From Phoronis australis (lineage: Eukaryota > Phoronida > Phoronidae): a stretch of 45,472 nt of DNA. The DNA lies in contig NMRA01000050.1 of NCBI GenBank assembly GCA_002633005.1, forward strand, positions 278,207-323,678, written 5' to 3'. Below the pieces are notes generated by a model. It did no database searches and was not told the DNA's origin. It saw only the letters and a list, made by a program, of their open reading frames with translations. Of this stretch, positions 34,822 to 45,472 are shown in pieces (the first letter of the stretch is position 1; every line of letters begins with the position of its first letter). The position numbers were made by a program, and so were the translations under genes.

Positions 34822-35867
34822 AAGTCGCATTTAGCGACCTCGCAGAAATCCCAGTCGCCAAACAAAAACTGAAGCTGCCAAAATTGAAAACGAAATCATC
34901 AGGGCCAATGAATTAGGTTTCCTGTTGGCCGTAAATTTTCGTCAAGCAAAAATGGTGGTATGGCTTGTAACAGCACCCATTTCCTTGTGCTTCTCTAATT
35001 TTCACTGTAGACGTTTGTACATTCAGTCTCTTCTAGTAACTTCCTTATTCCACTTGCCGACTGATGAGCAGCATAAGAAGCATACAACCGCATAGCCTGG
35101 TGACGTGAATTTCGCCGATCTTGCCCAATTTTTATCGAACAATTTCGACTTCTGTCTGTTTACCTCATGTTGTAATTTAAACGTGGTGGCAACTGTGTTC
35201 AATTCACGAAATAAATAAAAACAACTATTAGTAATTTAAAGTTGGGAAGTCAACACTAACCTTGAAACGAATTTAGGGAGAAATATTGTCTAACTTTGAT
35301 ACTCGCAATGGCGACCTCGTGGCGACTTGGAATTTTTCTAGTGTCACCAAACACAATCTGTGGTCACAGATCACCAAATCGAGCGCTGCATCAGTTGTGA
35401 AAAAAGTTTATCGCCTGCATGGCTGCATCTTGTTTGAAAAAATATAAACCAGTTTAGAAAAAGGAGGAGACAGTGTAGCTCAGTGGTTTGAGCTCCGTAC
35501 TCCTGTTTGGGAGACCCAGGCTCGAATCATGGCCTCACTGGCAGACAATTGAGCGTTGCACAAAGGTGTCTCCTACACCTCTGAGCTCGGTTTTACTAGT
35601 TAGTGAATGTAGGGCAGGGGGTGAATGCAAAAGCAATCAGACGTTGAAACATGTTCCTCCAGTGCATCCGATCGTCTGCATTCTTCGTTGACAGGAGAGA
35701 TTGAATTGAATGGTGCATATTTTTATGGAGAGAATTGGAAGGGATACACGTATCTGTTTTAGAACGGAGTGCGACACAAGGTTTTGTCAATGAATTTCAT
35801 GTCAGTTTTGGCGACCTCCGATTTTATTAGGAGACCTGGGATTTTCGCGAAGTCGCATTTCGCAACC
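34822..35867. mobile_element. Inverted-repeat element with ~60-bp ends
   Basis: The left arm 34822-34884 (core GCGACCTCGCAGAAATCCCA) and the right arm 35805-35867, read inverted (core GCGACTTCGCGAAAATCCCA), match over about 60 bases with scattered substitutions. A related GCGACCTCGTGGCGACTTGG block lies inside at about 35310. No transposase is seen, and I could not define a target duplication. The interior holds a tRNA-derived SINE. Confidence 0.65.
35468..35715 (+). repeat. tRNA-derived SINE
   Basis: A tRNA-like head has A box TAGCTCAGTGG (35476-35486), a D arm that pairs perfectly (GCTC...GAGC), and B box GGCTCGAATCA (35519-35529) with four of five T-stem pairs. After it comes a non-tRNA body to about 35715, ending in ATTGAATTGAATGG. 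The right end is approximate. CCA-end and acceptor pairing are not convincing, so it is a SINE rather than a tRNA gene. Confidence 0.65.
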
Positions 35868-36239
35868 TGGCTACAAGCTACAAGCACAGCCTTTATCACT
35901 CAAGCCATGTATAACTTTAAATTGGGCTTCTGTATTCTCCACAACTGAAAAGCCAAACATATTGCAACTGCAGAAACGACCGACAAATGTGCTGGATGAC
36001 GTTGAACTGGTCCATGCGACTTGATGTTCTGGAATATTTAACAAAGGACTAAACTTCCATGAATTAAAACTTTTTGCATCGTGTTCGTCCTTGGTGAACC
36101 AAACTTTTAATAGCACAAAGACAGCCCCCCTTAGCTGTTCCGACATGAGGAACAGCTATAATGGTGCGAGTTGTCACAGCACAACTTGCTCTAAATCTAC
36201 TTTAGTCGCATTATTACATGACAAATGATTAACCTGGAT

Positions 36240-36575
36240 CAGCATAAATCAGTTATACAAGGACTGTCTGCATATGTAGCATAAATCATTTATACAAGGA
36301 CTGTCTGCATATGCATCATAAATCATTTATACAAGGACTGTCTGCATAAGCAGCATCAATCATTTATTCAAGGACTGTCTGCATAAGCAGCATAAATCAT
36401 TTACACAAGGACTGTCTGCATATGTAGCATAAATCATTTATACAAGGACTGTCTGCATATGCAACATAGATCATTTATACAAGGACTGTCTGTATATGCG
36501 GCATAAATCATTATACAAGGACTGTCTGCATATGAAGCATAAACCATTTATACAAGGACTGTCTGCATATGCTTG
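36240..36575. repeat. 37-bp minisatellite, nine copies
   Basis: GGACTGTCTG recurs at 36261, 36298, 36335, 36372, 36409, 36446, 36483, 36519 and 36556. The unit is CATAAATCATTTATACAAGG plus ACTGTCTGCATATG and three variable bases. One copy lacks one base. Confidence 0.96.
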
Positions 36576-37261
36576 TGTAAGTAATAGCCAATGTCCAAAC
36601 CATGTGGCATGCCAGTGGATCACCCATATATGTATTTTATTGTGCAAGAGAGATGATCCCGTCCTCCTTGCCCCAGTTTGTGTTTACATGTGTAGCCGAC
36701 CCTGGAACAACGGATTGAGTACAACTTGCTCTACCTCTCAAACCGGTGTCAAAAATGGCTGCCGTGCCGTGAACTTGCTCTGTGTCTGTTGTGTTGATGC
36801 ACACTCTCTCCCTCTTCTGTGTTAGTGCTTCGTGACAACTGTCTCCCATGTAAATGCGACTCCTGAGACATAGATCGGCGAGTGAGTCTTCAGTCTTTGA
36901 TCTAACAAATAAATGTTGGTATTAAAATCAATCTAAAGTTTTTTTAAGTTTTTCTAAATGTTTAAATTGAGCCCAACTCAAGTATAACCTGTAATGAAGG
37001 CAGGTGCATATGTTATGACATTGTAATCTATCCCTTGCACAGCTGGTGCAGATCAATTTGTATTTTAGGTACGCTTGCACACATGCATCACATACACACG
37101 CAGGCAGAAACACCAGGCTTCATAGAACAGCAACATGATGTAAAATGTTGGATTAATCAATTAATCCAGTTAATTATCTGTTTATCTCGTTATTGATTAT
37201 AGGCTTATTAGTAATTGAAACAGAATGGCGACCACAATGACATGGTGACATGGGTATTGTG
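36576..37261. other. Spacer between minisatellite and MITE
   Basis: I see no gene or repeat array here. It is low-complexity only in small patches. Confidence 0.45.
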
Positions 37262-37264
37262 TTA

Positions 37265-37765
37265 AGGCCCTTTCATATTGACTTAGCTCTGGTCTGAGGG
37301 GAGTGTCTACGTAAACAGCGCAGTTAACTGGACTGTTCATACTGGCTTTGGTAGTTAATGAACATCAAAGTGAGCGGTTTTGTGCCACTGTCATTGAATG
37401 GCAAGGTAGGGTTGCTCGCTAAGATTTTTTTCAGTGTTTCAATTTGGAAATATTTACTTGTGCTAAGTGACATTAAACTTAGTTTTAAATTGATTGGTTA
37501 TTATTAGAGCAAAATATAGGCAGCTATTAGTGACGGCACTACCTTGTAACTGTGGACGATAACAGTGACACCTGGCGATAACTTTGATTGGACCGGAGTT
37601 AAGCATTCATACTGCACTGCAGCGTCAACGCTGCGGTCTTAAATCCACCTGTTAACTGCGATATTAATTGGAGCTGTTAACTGTGATCCAGGACCGGAGT
37701 TAAGCGTTCATACTGACCGCAACTTCCCAAACCATCGACGCATTGACGTTAGTATGAAAGGTCCT
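37265..37765. mobile_element. MITE copy 1, 501 bp, TTA target duplication
   Basis: The ends AGGCCCTTTCATA and TATGAAAGGTCCT are inverted repeats with one mismatch. TTA flanks both sides (37262-37264 and 37766-37768). Inside, a GGACCGGAGTTAAGC...TTCATACTG block occurs twice. There is no coding capacity. The 3-bp duplication of TTA is what PIF/Harbinger elements make. Confidence 0.8.
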
Positions 37766-37788
37766 TTAGTGGAATATCAAGTCACTCT

Positions 37789-38006
37789 AGTCCCTTCCAT
37801 ACTGACTTAATTCCGGTATGAGCAGAGCATTGATGTTAACTGAACTGTTCATACCGGCTTCGGTAGTTAATGAACACTGAAGCAAACAGTAGGTGATCAT
37901 CGAAGTAACTGGCACTGTTATCTTCAATCAAGGACCGAAGTTAATTGTTCATACTGCCTGCAACTTCCCGAAATATTGATGCGTCGACGTTTGTATGAAA
38001 GGGCCT
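37789..38006. mobile_element. MITE copy 2, 218 bp, TCT target duplication
   Basis: It is the same family as copy 1 (CCATACTGACTTA start, GGTAGTTAATGAACA inside, TATGAAAGGGCCT end) but internally deleted. It is flanked by TCT on both sides (37786-37788 and 38007-38009). Only 23 bases separate it from copy 1, yet each has its own duplication, so these were two insertions. Confidence 0.8.
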
Positions 38007-38040
38007 TCTGACTGAGGCTTGGAGTCACTTTGACTAATTA

Positions 38041-38410
38041 AAGGTCTGGGTATACGATTCACTGTGACTGAGATCTGGGTACATATCTGTGACTGAGATC
38101 TGGGTACATATCTGTGACTGAGGTCTGGGTACATATCTGTGACAGAGGTCTGGATACATATCTGTGACTGAGGTCTGGGTACATATCTGTGACAGAGGTC
38201 TGGATACATATCTGTGACTGAGGTCTGGGTACATATCTGTGACTGAGGTCTGGGTACATATCTGTGACTGAGGTCTGGGTACATATCTGTGACTGAGGTC
38301 TGGGTACACAAGTCAATGTGACGAAGGCCTGCGTGTGCAAGTCAATACAGTGAGTGACGCCTGACTACATGAGCCACTCTGACTCGGAGGTTTGGGTAGG
38401 CAAGACAATC
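38041..38410. repeat. 25-bp minisatellite, about ten copies plus decayed tail
   Basis: The core 38062-38308 is made of units TGTGACTGAGGTCTGGGTACA plus TATC, with variants GAGATCTGG and GACAGAGGTCTGGATAC. Two variant types alternate, so part of the array grew as dimers. From 38309 to about 38410 the unit is stretched and degenerate. The unit length makes all three minus-strand frames open; these are not genes. Confidence 0.95.
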
Positions 38411-41400
38411 TTAACACAGTGCAGTCTGACTTAGGGCAATAACTAGCATTGCAGAACTACAGTGTGTCATCTTACAGAAGAAGACAGTGTCAATTCTGTG
38501 GCACTGTGGACTGAGTCCAGTCATCTTGTTATTGTCAACTAACATACAGGCTCAACACAATGTGGTGGACAAGTCATTTTCTTCTCCATCCATTTTTTCA
38601 TTAGGTAATGTAGCACCAAAAGAATACTTTATCATTTTCAAGAATAATGAGTAAGAATAAATTTGTCATAAAACAACATTTTGTAAAGTTCCATTATTTA
38701 AAATTAGGTACCAGTGAACACCCTTTGGAAAATGTCGATTTTGGCAAATCTGGCCAAAATAACTTGTGAAAGTATAAAACAGTGAAATACAAACTGTTCA
38801 GCTTGGGTGAAGTGTATTGCTATAGTGTGGAGTGCAGGTGCTACCAGTGGGTGGCCTAGATATTGTGTGATTGAGACTGACCTATCAAAATATAACTGTG
38901 TAGCTATATAATACACTATTGTGAATGTACCTTCATTAAATAGTTTACTTTGTAGTGGAATTTAATTGATGCTATAAAAATATAGTCTGATTGTACAACC
39001 TGAATGTGAGTTTTGGAGTTTTCTTTGAGAACCAGTATGTCAGATTTGCATCAAAAATAGTTAAGAAATTTAAGCTTTTTTGTTAATGATACTTCAAGCT
39101 TTGATGAAATAGTTTTGTTACCTGTTTCTGTTATCATTTATCAAGGGAATTAAGCAAATTGTTACGTAACTGCCCCCCTCCTGAACTGAAAATCTGCAGG
39201 CGTCTGGTCCACTGAGCCTAGGTATCAGAGCTGCTCCAAAGCAAGATGACACAACTGGCTTAACTCCCCACTGATTCTTCTTCTAACTTGTTGTGGGTTT
39301 GGGGAACTGCTATTTTTGATAGTGACTAATTCTAAGGCACAATTGTCTGTGTTCTTCAACTCTTCTGTTTTTGCCATAAAAGTTCTAACCTCAAGTTCTG
39401 CGAATTAGCAGTTTCCACCTTTATTTTCCAATGCTGTGATCAACACTGGGGAAATGTTTCCATTATTATTTACAATCCAGAAGCTAAGACACGAAAATAG
39501 ACTAATAAAACTAAGAAATTCATCAAAGCTAAAACGACACTGCTGCACAACTGTTCAGTGAAATTGTTTCAGTTTTTTTTTACCGGATGGATTGTTTCTA
39601 AATTTCTTACAAACTTTTAATATTATTGAATGGTTCGATATTTTAAGTTGTATATTTCACGAACTGAAAATTCTTATAAATTCATTATAAAATAAAACTT
39701 TACTGGTTATTCAACTCTTTCACATATAATCTTGTCACTGAACCGGTGCAGCATGGTGCTCTGCATACTTATGAGGTCATATTATATAACAACAAGTCGA
39801 AGCACACAGCAACACTACTCCCATGTTTCAGTTTCACACAAAATGTATTGAATTTTGAAGTTAACAAATTTAAGACAGGAAAGACATCTAACTTTTAAGG
39901 ATCAGTTTTGGATGGAAAGTGGCAATAGCCCACTTAATCTTGTCTTTGGTCGCCTGTTATAAGTGACGTGTCACATAAGCAGAGGCATGCTCATGTTGTG
40001 TAAACTCCTAGGTAGATGAATAAAAATTGAATTATTTAACATGGTAAGTGTCCAGGGCTTTAATCATGCCTTTTCCCCCTGAGGCACTGTGTGGTTCACC
40101 CACCTTTGTCTGGTTATGCTCTTGTTCTGGGTGTAGGGGTGACAACAGTTCTCCATGTGTGAATGGAGCTCTGTTGAATGACAGTGTGAATAATAATCCA
40201 CTGTTCACAGCTGGACAGTGAAGTGGGTGGGACCAGAGAGGTCAGATTGTATGAGTGACCCTGACCTGCTTCTAGGCTGACTGTGTCAAGTGGAGGAAAA
40301 AACAACCCTCCAGGTAGATGGTACAAAAGGGTGACAAGTCTTGACTTACTTGGCAAGTTATGGAGACAGTTACATAGCCTGTTAATATGGAAACATGGGT
40401 AAACAGTAAAGTTATCATATTTTAGGTTATATCATCACTAACTTCTTTTTTTCTGGGCAGGTAAGTGAGCTCCTAGAGCTGCTGTTAGCAAACAAAAAGA
40501 GACAACCACATTTATTTGTTTTAACTTTACTTGGGCAGATCCAAATGCTGAAAAGAGTGTTCTAGCTGGGGTCTCTAAATTTGAGTCAGGTTGTCCATTT
40601 GGACGCCCTGGTCACTCACTAAATGGAGGTCTGTTGTACTTGAGGAAAATATTTTGGCAAATGACAAAAGTAGACGCATTACTTTGGCAAGTTGATTGTT
40701 ACACCGCTCAACTTATTAAAACTGGTGCATGGTTCGGGTCGGGGTGTGAATTTACAGTGCGACAAGTTGTGGGTCACAATGCAATTGTTTGAGCTCATAT
40801 TATTGTTTGAAACAGCTAGTTCACAAGTACTTGTAACACTTTGTTTTAAAGTCACTGAATAATACCTTAGACTTTTGGGTTTTGTTTTCAGTTTCATATT
40901 ATTGGGATTAAAATGGTGGTTAGGCTGAATTCAAGCTGTAACTCTGAAGTTGACCCAATCTGAGTGGATTGAAATTGACTGATGTAAGGTTTATAGGTTT
41001 GTGCCATATGTAGTTTATGTATTTATGAAACCTTTTAATTGTGACCCAGCATTCCACACCTTTTATTTGACACACTGGACTGTTGAGCACCACATGCTAA
41101 AGAGACAAAAAGGTATCTTCCTTTGAACTAAGTGTCAAAGTTAAGTACAATGGGGGGTGAGTTTTATCCTTAAAAATGTGAGGGGCGGTTTGGATCCTTA
41201 AAAATTCCACTTTTATTAATCATGTCTGTTAAATTTTCATGTGGCAAATGTTACACAATGGTGGAAGATTTATTTTGCTGGTTTTTATCATTTCATTGTT
41301 TTCCAAATCCTGACTAGTATGTAGTGTGTGTTAGTTTATCCTCACACTAGACCATAGTGACATTTGTATCATAATCTCAGTGGCCATGTAGCTCACTGCC

Positions 41401-44115
41401 TCACTATATAGTACCCTCAACAGGATAGTCTACAAGGTTTTCAGTAGCTTGTTTTCTTTGTACATACAAAAGCCTGTGTTTGTTCAAGCATTTATTTTTA
41501 TCTGATAAAAACTATGCTCAAATATTTACAAATATGACATACAAATTTACAATCTAAACCAGTGCCCAGACTATTTCTGGGTACGCCCTGAAAGGGTTGG
41601 TGACCCTGGTGGTAACTCTCACAGTGTGAGCAGATAAAGCAGGCCAAATTTAAGAGGTTTTAAGTTGACACAGGAGGCTACTTTTGTAAGGGAATGAATT
41701 TACTTTGATGATAAGTGAAGAATGTGGATCCTAGGGGAGTGCATTGAGTTAGCAGACAGCTGGCCTCTCCAAGTCTCAGGTGATAACATTGTGACTGCCT
41801 GCACTAGGTCTGGGTGGTTTATGCCCTTATGAAAAGCGCCTTAACCATTTTGGAAATAAATTACATTGGATGTTGTATTGAAATATGGAGAATTATGCTA
41901 GCAGTTCAGGTAATAAATGAGTTTGTTTCTCATGTTTTTAAAACTGAATTTTTGATAAGCCTTGTTGTATCTCAAAGGGTTAATCTACTTCAAAAACTTG
42001 AAAGTTTGTACCAAACTAAGTAATATGTGACATGGGTTAAGGTTTCCTTTTCTGTGTTGAAATTAAAACCCTTTTGGATCATAATTTTGTACCTCGGCAG
42101 AGATCACAAAATCGTCAACTATTCCCATCTGTTTCCGTAACCTGTGTTCCTTGTCCATCTGTTAAGGAACTATTCCTGAATGATGGCCATGTTGTTCTTG
42201 AAAACGAATGATATCACCTGAGCGTAAAAGTGGTGTTATTTTGTTTGGTTGTTTTTTATTCTGATTGTGGTTCTTTTGATACAACTTTAATTGTTTATTG
42301 TCCAAATCTTATCTGCTTCTTTGCGTATGGCGCGTAATGTTCAATGTAATCATAATTTTAAATTGTGAATACATCAAACCTACTGCAGCCAGCACTTGCT
42401 ACCCTGACTCATCACAAAGGCACGTCAAAGTTCAACTACAGTACCCGTTCTGGTTTTAAATGAGACGAAAAACCTTTCTGAGTTGGTGAATATGCCGTTT
42501 CTTTATTTGGGAAACGGTTGCAAAGTACCAGCAATTGCCTTGTAAACGCGTGTCGTTTAAGGTAGGTTTATACACAGATCAAATCTCCAGGTTCCTAACT
42601 AAAATGAGTAAAAAAGGGAGTTTTAACTAGTTAGACATGACTCTGAAAGGGGCAAAAATCGAAAAAAAAAGTTTTTTTGTAGTTCGTTTTTAAAAAATCG
42701 TATTTTTTAATTTTCAAAAAATCCAATTTTGCCTCGAATTTTTTTCAAATGCACAGGGATTATCAACTGTTTCCTTTCGCAATATTCTACTTATCCATAC
42801 CAAATACATGTACAAAATCATTATGATCTTGATTTTGCGGCATTTTTTGCATGTGAGTTGGGGCAAGCACGCCACTTTTTGTCATTTGGTCACTTTCCGT
42901 CTAATAACTAAAAATCGGGTCCATGTAACAAAAAACCCTGGCACGCGATTTTACTTCCGTCCTAGAGGATTTCTTATTTGCAAATTTCGTATGTTTGACC
43001 CACGTGTTGCGGAAAAATAGGCTCGAGAATCTTGTCACTATCCTGAAATCACGAGCCGAGAAAAACGGCTTTGAAGTTAAGCAGTCATTGATTGCCACTT
43101 GAGATCAAATTTTGTTCAGAATGCGTGGTCATTATGTTCCAATTTGTGTTGAAGTACTAGAAATAAAGCTGATATTTACTTCATGTTTAGAAAATGTGAC
43201 ATACTTGTTTGTTTACAGCGTAATTTTAATCATTTTTTCGAACTTGTGAAGCACGAAAGACGACCAAAACAAATATGGCTGTCACGTGGGCAGAGCTTAG
43301 CATTGATCTATTGTCTGCTGTACTGGTGTGCGGACCACACATTAAAATCATGTGTTGATTGTTTATACGGTTCATCTGAACTCTACACTCAGTGTAGTAA
43401 AAAAGACTCTAACTATATTACACAGACCTATTTGTTGGTATTCCAATATCATCAACCAACATATGTGTTATATCAAATCGCCCCGTTACTGTCTACATAA
43501 CAATATTGGCGAGGAGGATAAAGAACTACTTTCATAGTAATGGTTCAACATTTTTACGTGCCTGTACCGAATGGACTTTGGGATAAGAAAATTTCACTTT
43601 CTGCGCAAATAGCGTCACTTGGGTGAGATTCTCAAGTTACCAAAGTTTCTTATCTTGCTTTCCTCTAAAATCGTATAATATGAGTTTTATTTTTCTTCAG
43701 TATACTGTGCATCAAGAATTAAAGATTAGGATGACATAGAAATGTAAAAAACAGTCAAAATTAATTCTGTTGTGAATCCACCTACCTTAACGTAATAAGA
43801 ATGTTACATATAAAACATTTTTTATATTCCCTGATCACTTTTCTTTCAGAAAATATATACTTTTACTAATTGACAAAGCTTAGTTTTTTGATATTTGAGT
43901 TAGAATGGAGGCCACTAAATAAGGTTCCAGATAACCTTAATAATGCAGCCTGTTTACAAGATGACAATAACTTGAGCCCCGACAATTGTCTCATCATTGT
44001 CATCACAAAATTTCCTTTCTTTGGTGCTTAAACAATATTTCAACTTTGATCCCCAGTTTTTTGCAATTTATTCAAATTTTATTTATCTTTTCTACGTTGT
44101 TATTTTTGTTCCCAG
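38411..44115. other. Long AT-rich spacer before the cordon-bleu-like gene
   Basis: This 5.7 kb holds no coding exon, RNA gene or array I can support; only A/T runs are seen (for example 42660-42730). It should contain promoter or non-coding exon sequence of the downstream gene, which I cannot locate. Confidence 0.45.
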
Positions 44116-44129
44116 GTTGCTGAATCAGA

Positions 44130-44335
44130 ATGTTCAAGCACCGTAAGACCGCGGCCCCTGCTCCGCCGAGGAAGAAGCCACCGCCCCCAACCCAGAATGG
44201 CAAGGCATCCCCACCAGTCATCTATCAAGACGCGCCATCAGGTGATGAGAATATGAAGGAACTTCCAGAGGAAATCCTGCAGCTGACAGTGCTGCTCCCT
44301 GGTGGCAAAACATCCTGTCTGGAAGTTAGTGGAGG
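44130..44335 (+). CDS. COBL: COBL-like first coding exon
   Basis: The exon itself begins at 44116 after TTTTTGTTCCCAG. The ATG at 44130 is the first in frame, and TGA lies in frame just before it (44121-44123), so the start is well defined. The donor is GTGAGT and it ends in phase 2. Confidence 0.9.
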
Positions 44336-45020
44336 GTGAGTGTTTTCATGGTACACTGATTAAAAATGAAATGAAGTTGGAATATTTTGTTCAATCAGGA
44401 ATCAGCATTCTGGTTAAAAAATATTCTTAAGCTCAAATATTATTTTGCAAACTAAGGAAGACGTATTTTTGTAAATACAATGTTTATTAGTATGTTAAGC
44501 TCCATGATAGAAGAGAACACGTGATGCTCTTGTGAGGGGTTAGAATTCAACACTGGCTTAGGCTCACTGTGCCCATAATTTTGCCCACAGAAATGTTTTT
44601 TTTTATTATTAGTTTTCAGTTTGCTTTAATCAAGATTAAGCTTTTTACTTCTTTGTCTTGTTTCAAGTTTACGAAAGTGGAACCAAAAATTAAAATGCTT
44701 GCAATATCGTTTTCGTATGTCTGGCCATTCTGTGATACCCATTTGCTTAAGGTCTTGATCTACATACAGTGACTGAGTGCCCCATGTTTTCCAGCACTCC
44801 CATGATGGATCTTTTAGTCAATATTGCCGCTCGTAACAAGCTCAACCCAGGTGCCCATGTTCTGCAAGTAACCAATGATGACACTGGCAAACCGGTCAGC
44901 TACAAACCCAACAGTTTCATTGGCTCACTTAATAGTACTATGGTGCAACTAATTCCCAAGAAGGGTCAAGGGCAAACTACAGACAAGATGTCCTCAGGAC
45001 CAACAGAAAAGCCTTTTGAG
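44130..45020 (+). CDS. COBL: Cordon-bleu-like protein, N-terminus (3' partial)
   Basis: Exons 44130-44335 and 44795-45020 join in frame to 144 residues and end on a donor, so the gene runs past the window. Residues 1-30 are basic and proline-rich (APAPPRKKPPPP), the type of sequence that binds SH3 or profilin. Residues ~45-130 match the Cobl ubiquitin-like domain: LTVLLPGGKTSCLEV, MMDLLV (72-77), RNKLNPGAHVLQV, SYKPNSFIGSL (104-114). Vertebrate COBL and COBLL1 share this N-terminal domain; COBL nucleates actin through C-terminal WH2 motifs, which would lie downstream and are not visible. A single ancestral COBL/COBLL1-type gene is the likely identity. Confidence 0.9.
44795..45020 (+). CDS. 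COBL: COBL-like second coding exon
   Basis: The acceptor is CATGTTTTCCAG and the donor GTATGT. It completes a split Gly codon and encodes TPMMDLLVNIAARNKLNPGA onward to GPTEKPFE, in phase 0 at the end. The ubiquitin-like fold is split between the two exons. Confidence 0.92.
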
Positions 45021-45472
45021 GTATGTGTTGTGCACAGGGAGTTGATCCAGACCACTAAAGCATCAAAGGGTTGGCAATTCAGCAAAACATGATCACTTAG
45101 ATTAAAAGAATTGAAATCCTTGATTCTGGTTACTAACGGAAATTAAAATCCACAATATAGTTAAGTCTTTGGAACATATTAGTGCCCTGTAGACTTCGCT
45201 AATCCTTAAAGGTATGATTTGCGTTCAACAACTCCTAACAAAATATGCCTACACTTTGAGCAACGTGGTGGATCTAGTGAATGACTGTGAGTCTAGTGGA
45301 TGACAGTGAGTCTTCTAACCTGCCAATCCATTTAGTGATATAGTGAGGATGAGTTTCAGCTGAACAATGCTTTCATTCTGGGAAACTACCAAGTACCCGT
45401 TAGCAGATGATGGAAGCAATTTTGAATAAAATCACCAGAATGTGGTTTAATAGTAAATTTTTGTTCTGGGTC
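45021..45472. other. COBL-like intron running off the window
   Basis: There is no further coding exon before the right edge. A small imperfect repeat (GTGAGTCTAGTGGATGACAG-type) lies at 45270-45315. Confidence 0.6.

Noticed and set aside
35468-35540. Genuine tRNA gene
   Set aside because: The A and B boxes and D arm are good but the anticodon arm and acceptor stem do not pair properly; a SINE head explains it.
36240-36575. CRISPR-like array
   Set aside because: Copies are directly abutting with no unique spacers, and the genome is eukaryotic; it is a minisatellite.
37949-38340. Three overlapping minus-strand frames of 91-120 codons with a repeated YPDLSHRYVPRPQSQ-type unit
   Set aside because: A 25-bp repeat without stops opens every frame on one strand; there is no start context or neighbouring exon.

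Overview
The window looks like nuclear DNA from an intron-rich invertebrate animal. The genes are split by GT-AG introns, spacers are long and AT-rich, and transposon debris and minisatellites are abundant. A start-of-gene for a Cordon-bleu family protein, next to a CYP3-clan P450 and a GH130-like type II membrane protein, suggests an invertebrate deuterostome (amphioxus-, hemichordate- or echinoderm-like). That placement is inference; no marker here fixes the species.

Layout. Positions 1-600 are a compound trinucleotide microsatellite. On the plus strand at 1117-8224 lie the last ten recognisable coding exons of a cytochrome P450, 405 codons from before helix C to the stop. Its N-terminal ~100 residues must lie to the left of the window. 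On the minus strand at 15033-9361, convergent with the P450, is a complete-looking gene for a type II membrane protein. It has a five-bladed, GH130-like propeller pattern and three or four coding exons; one 45-nt symmetric exon looks optional. At 44130-45020 on the plus strand are the first two coding exons of a cordon-bleu-like actin-regulator gene, which continues past the right edge.

The ~29 kb between 15 and 44 kb holds no gene I can support. It is a mosaic of repeats: a 1.39-kb tandem duplication with an ambiguous N exactly at its junction; a palindromic AAATAAACGCCC hairpin cluster; a decayed Ty3/gypsy integrase fragment; a ~930-bp inverted-repeat element with a 6-bp target duplication and an internal tRNA-like stretch; a CTAGTGGC-punctuated degenerate array; an inverted-repeat element holding a tRNA-derived SINE; two adjacent MITEs of one family, each with its own 3-bp target duplication; and minisatellites with 37-, 25- and 67-bp units. 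A further 41-bp minisatellite sits in a P450 intron.

No operon-like cooperation is expected. The P450 (ER oxidation chemistry), the GH130-like protein (probable secretory-pathway glycan enzyme) and Cobl (actin nucleation) appear to be unrelated neighbours. The most novel item is the membrane-anchored GH130-like gene with its optional exon; the repeat region is the next best place to look.
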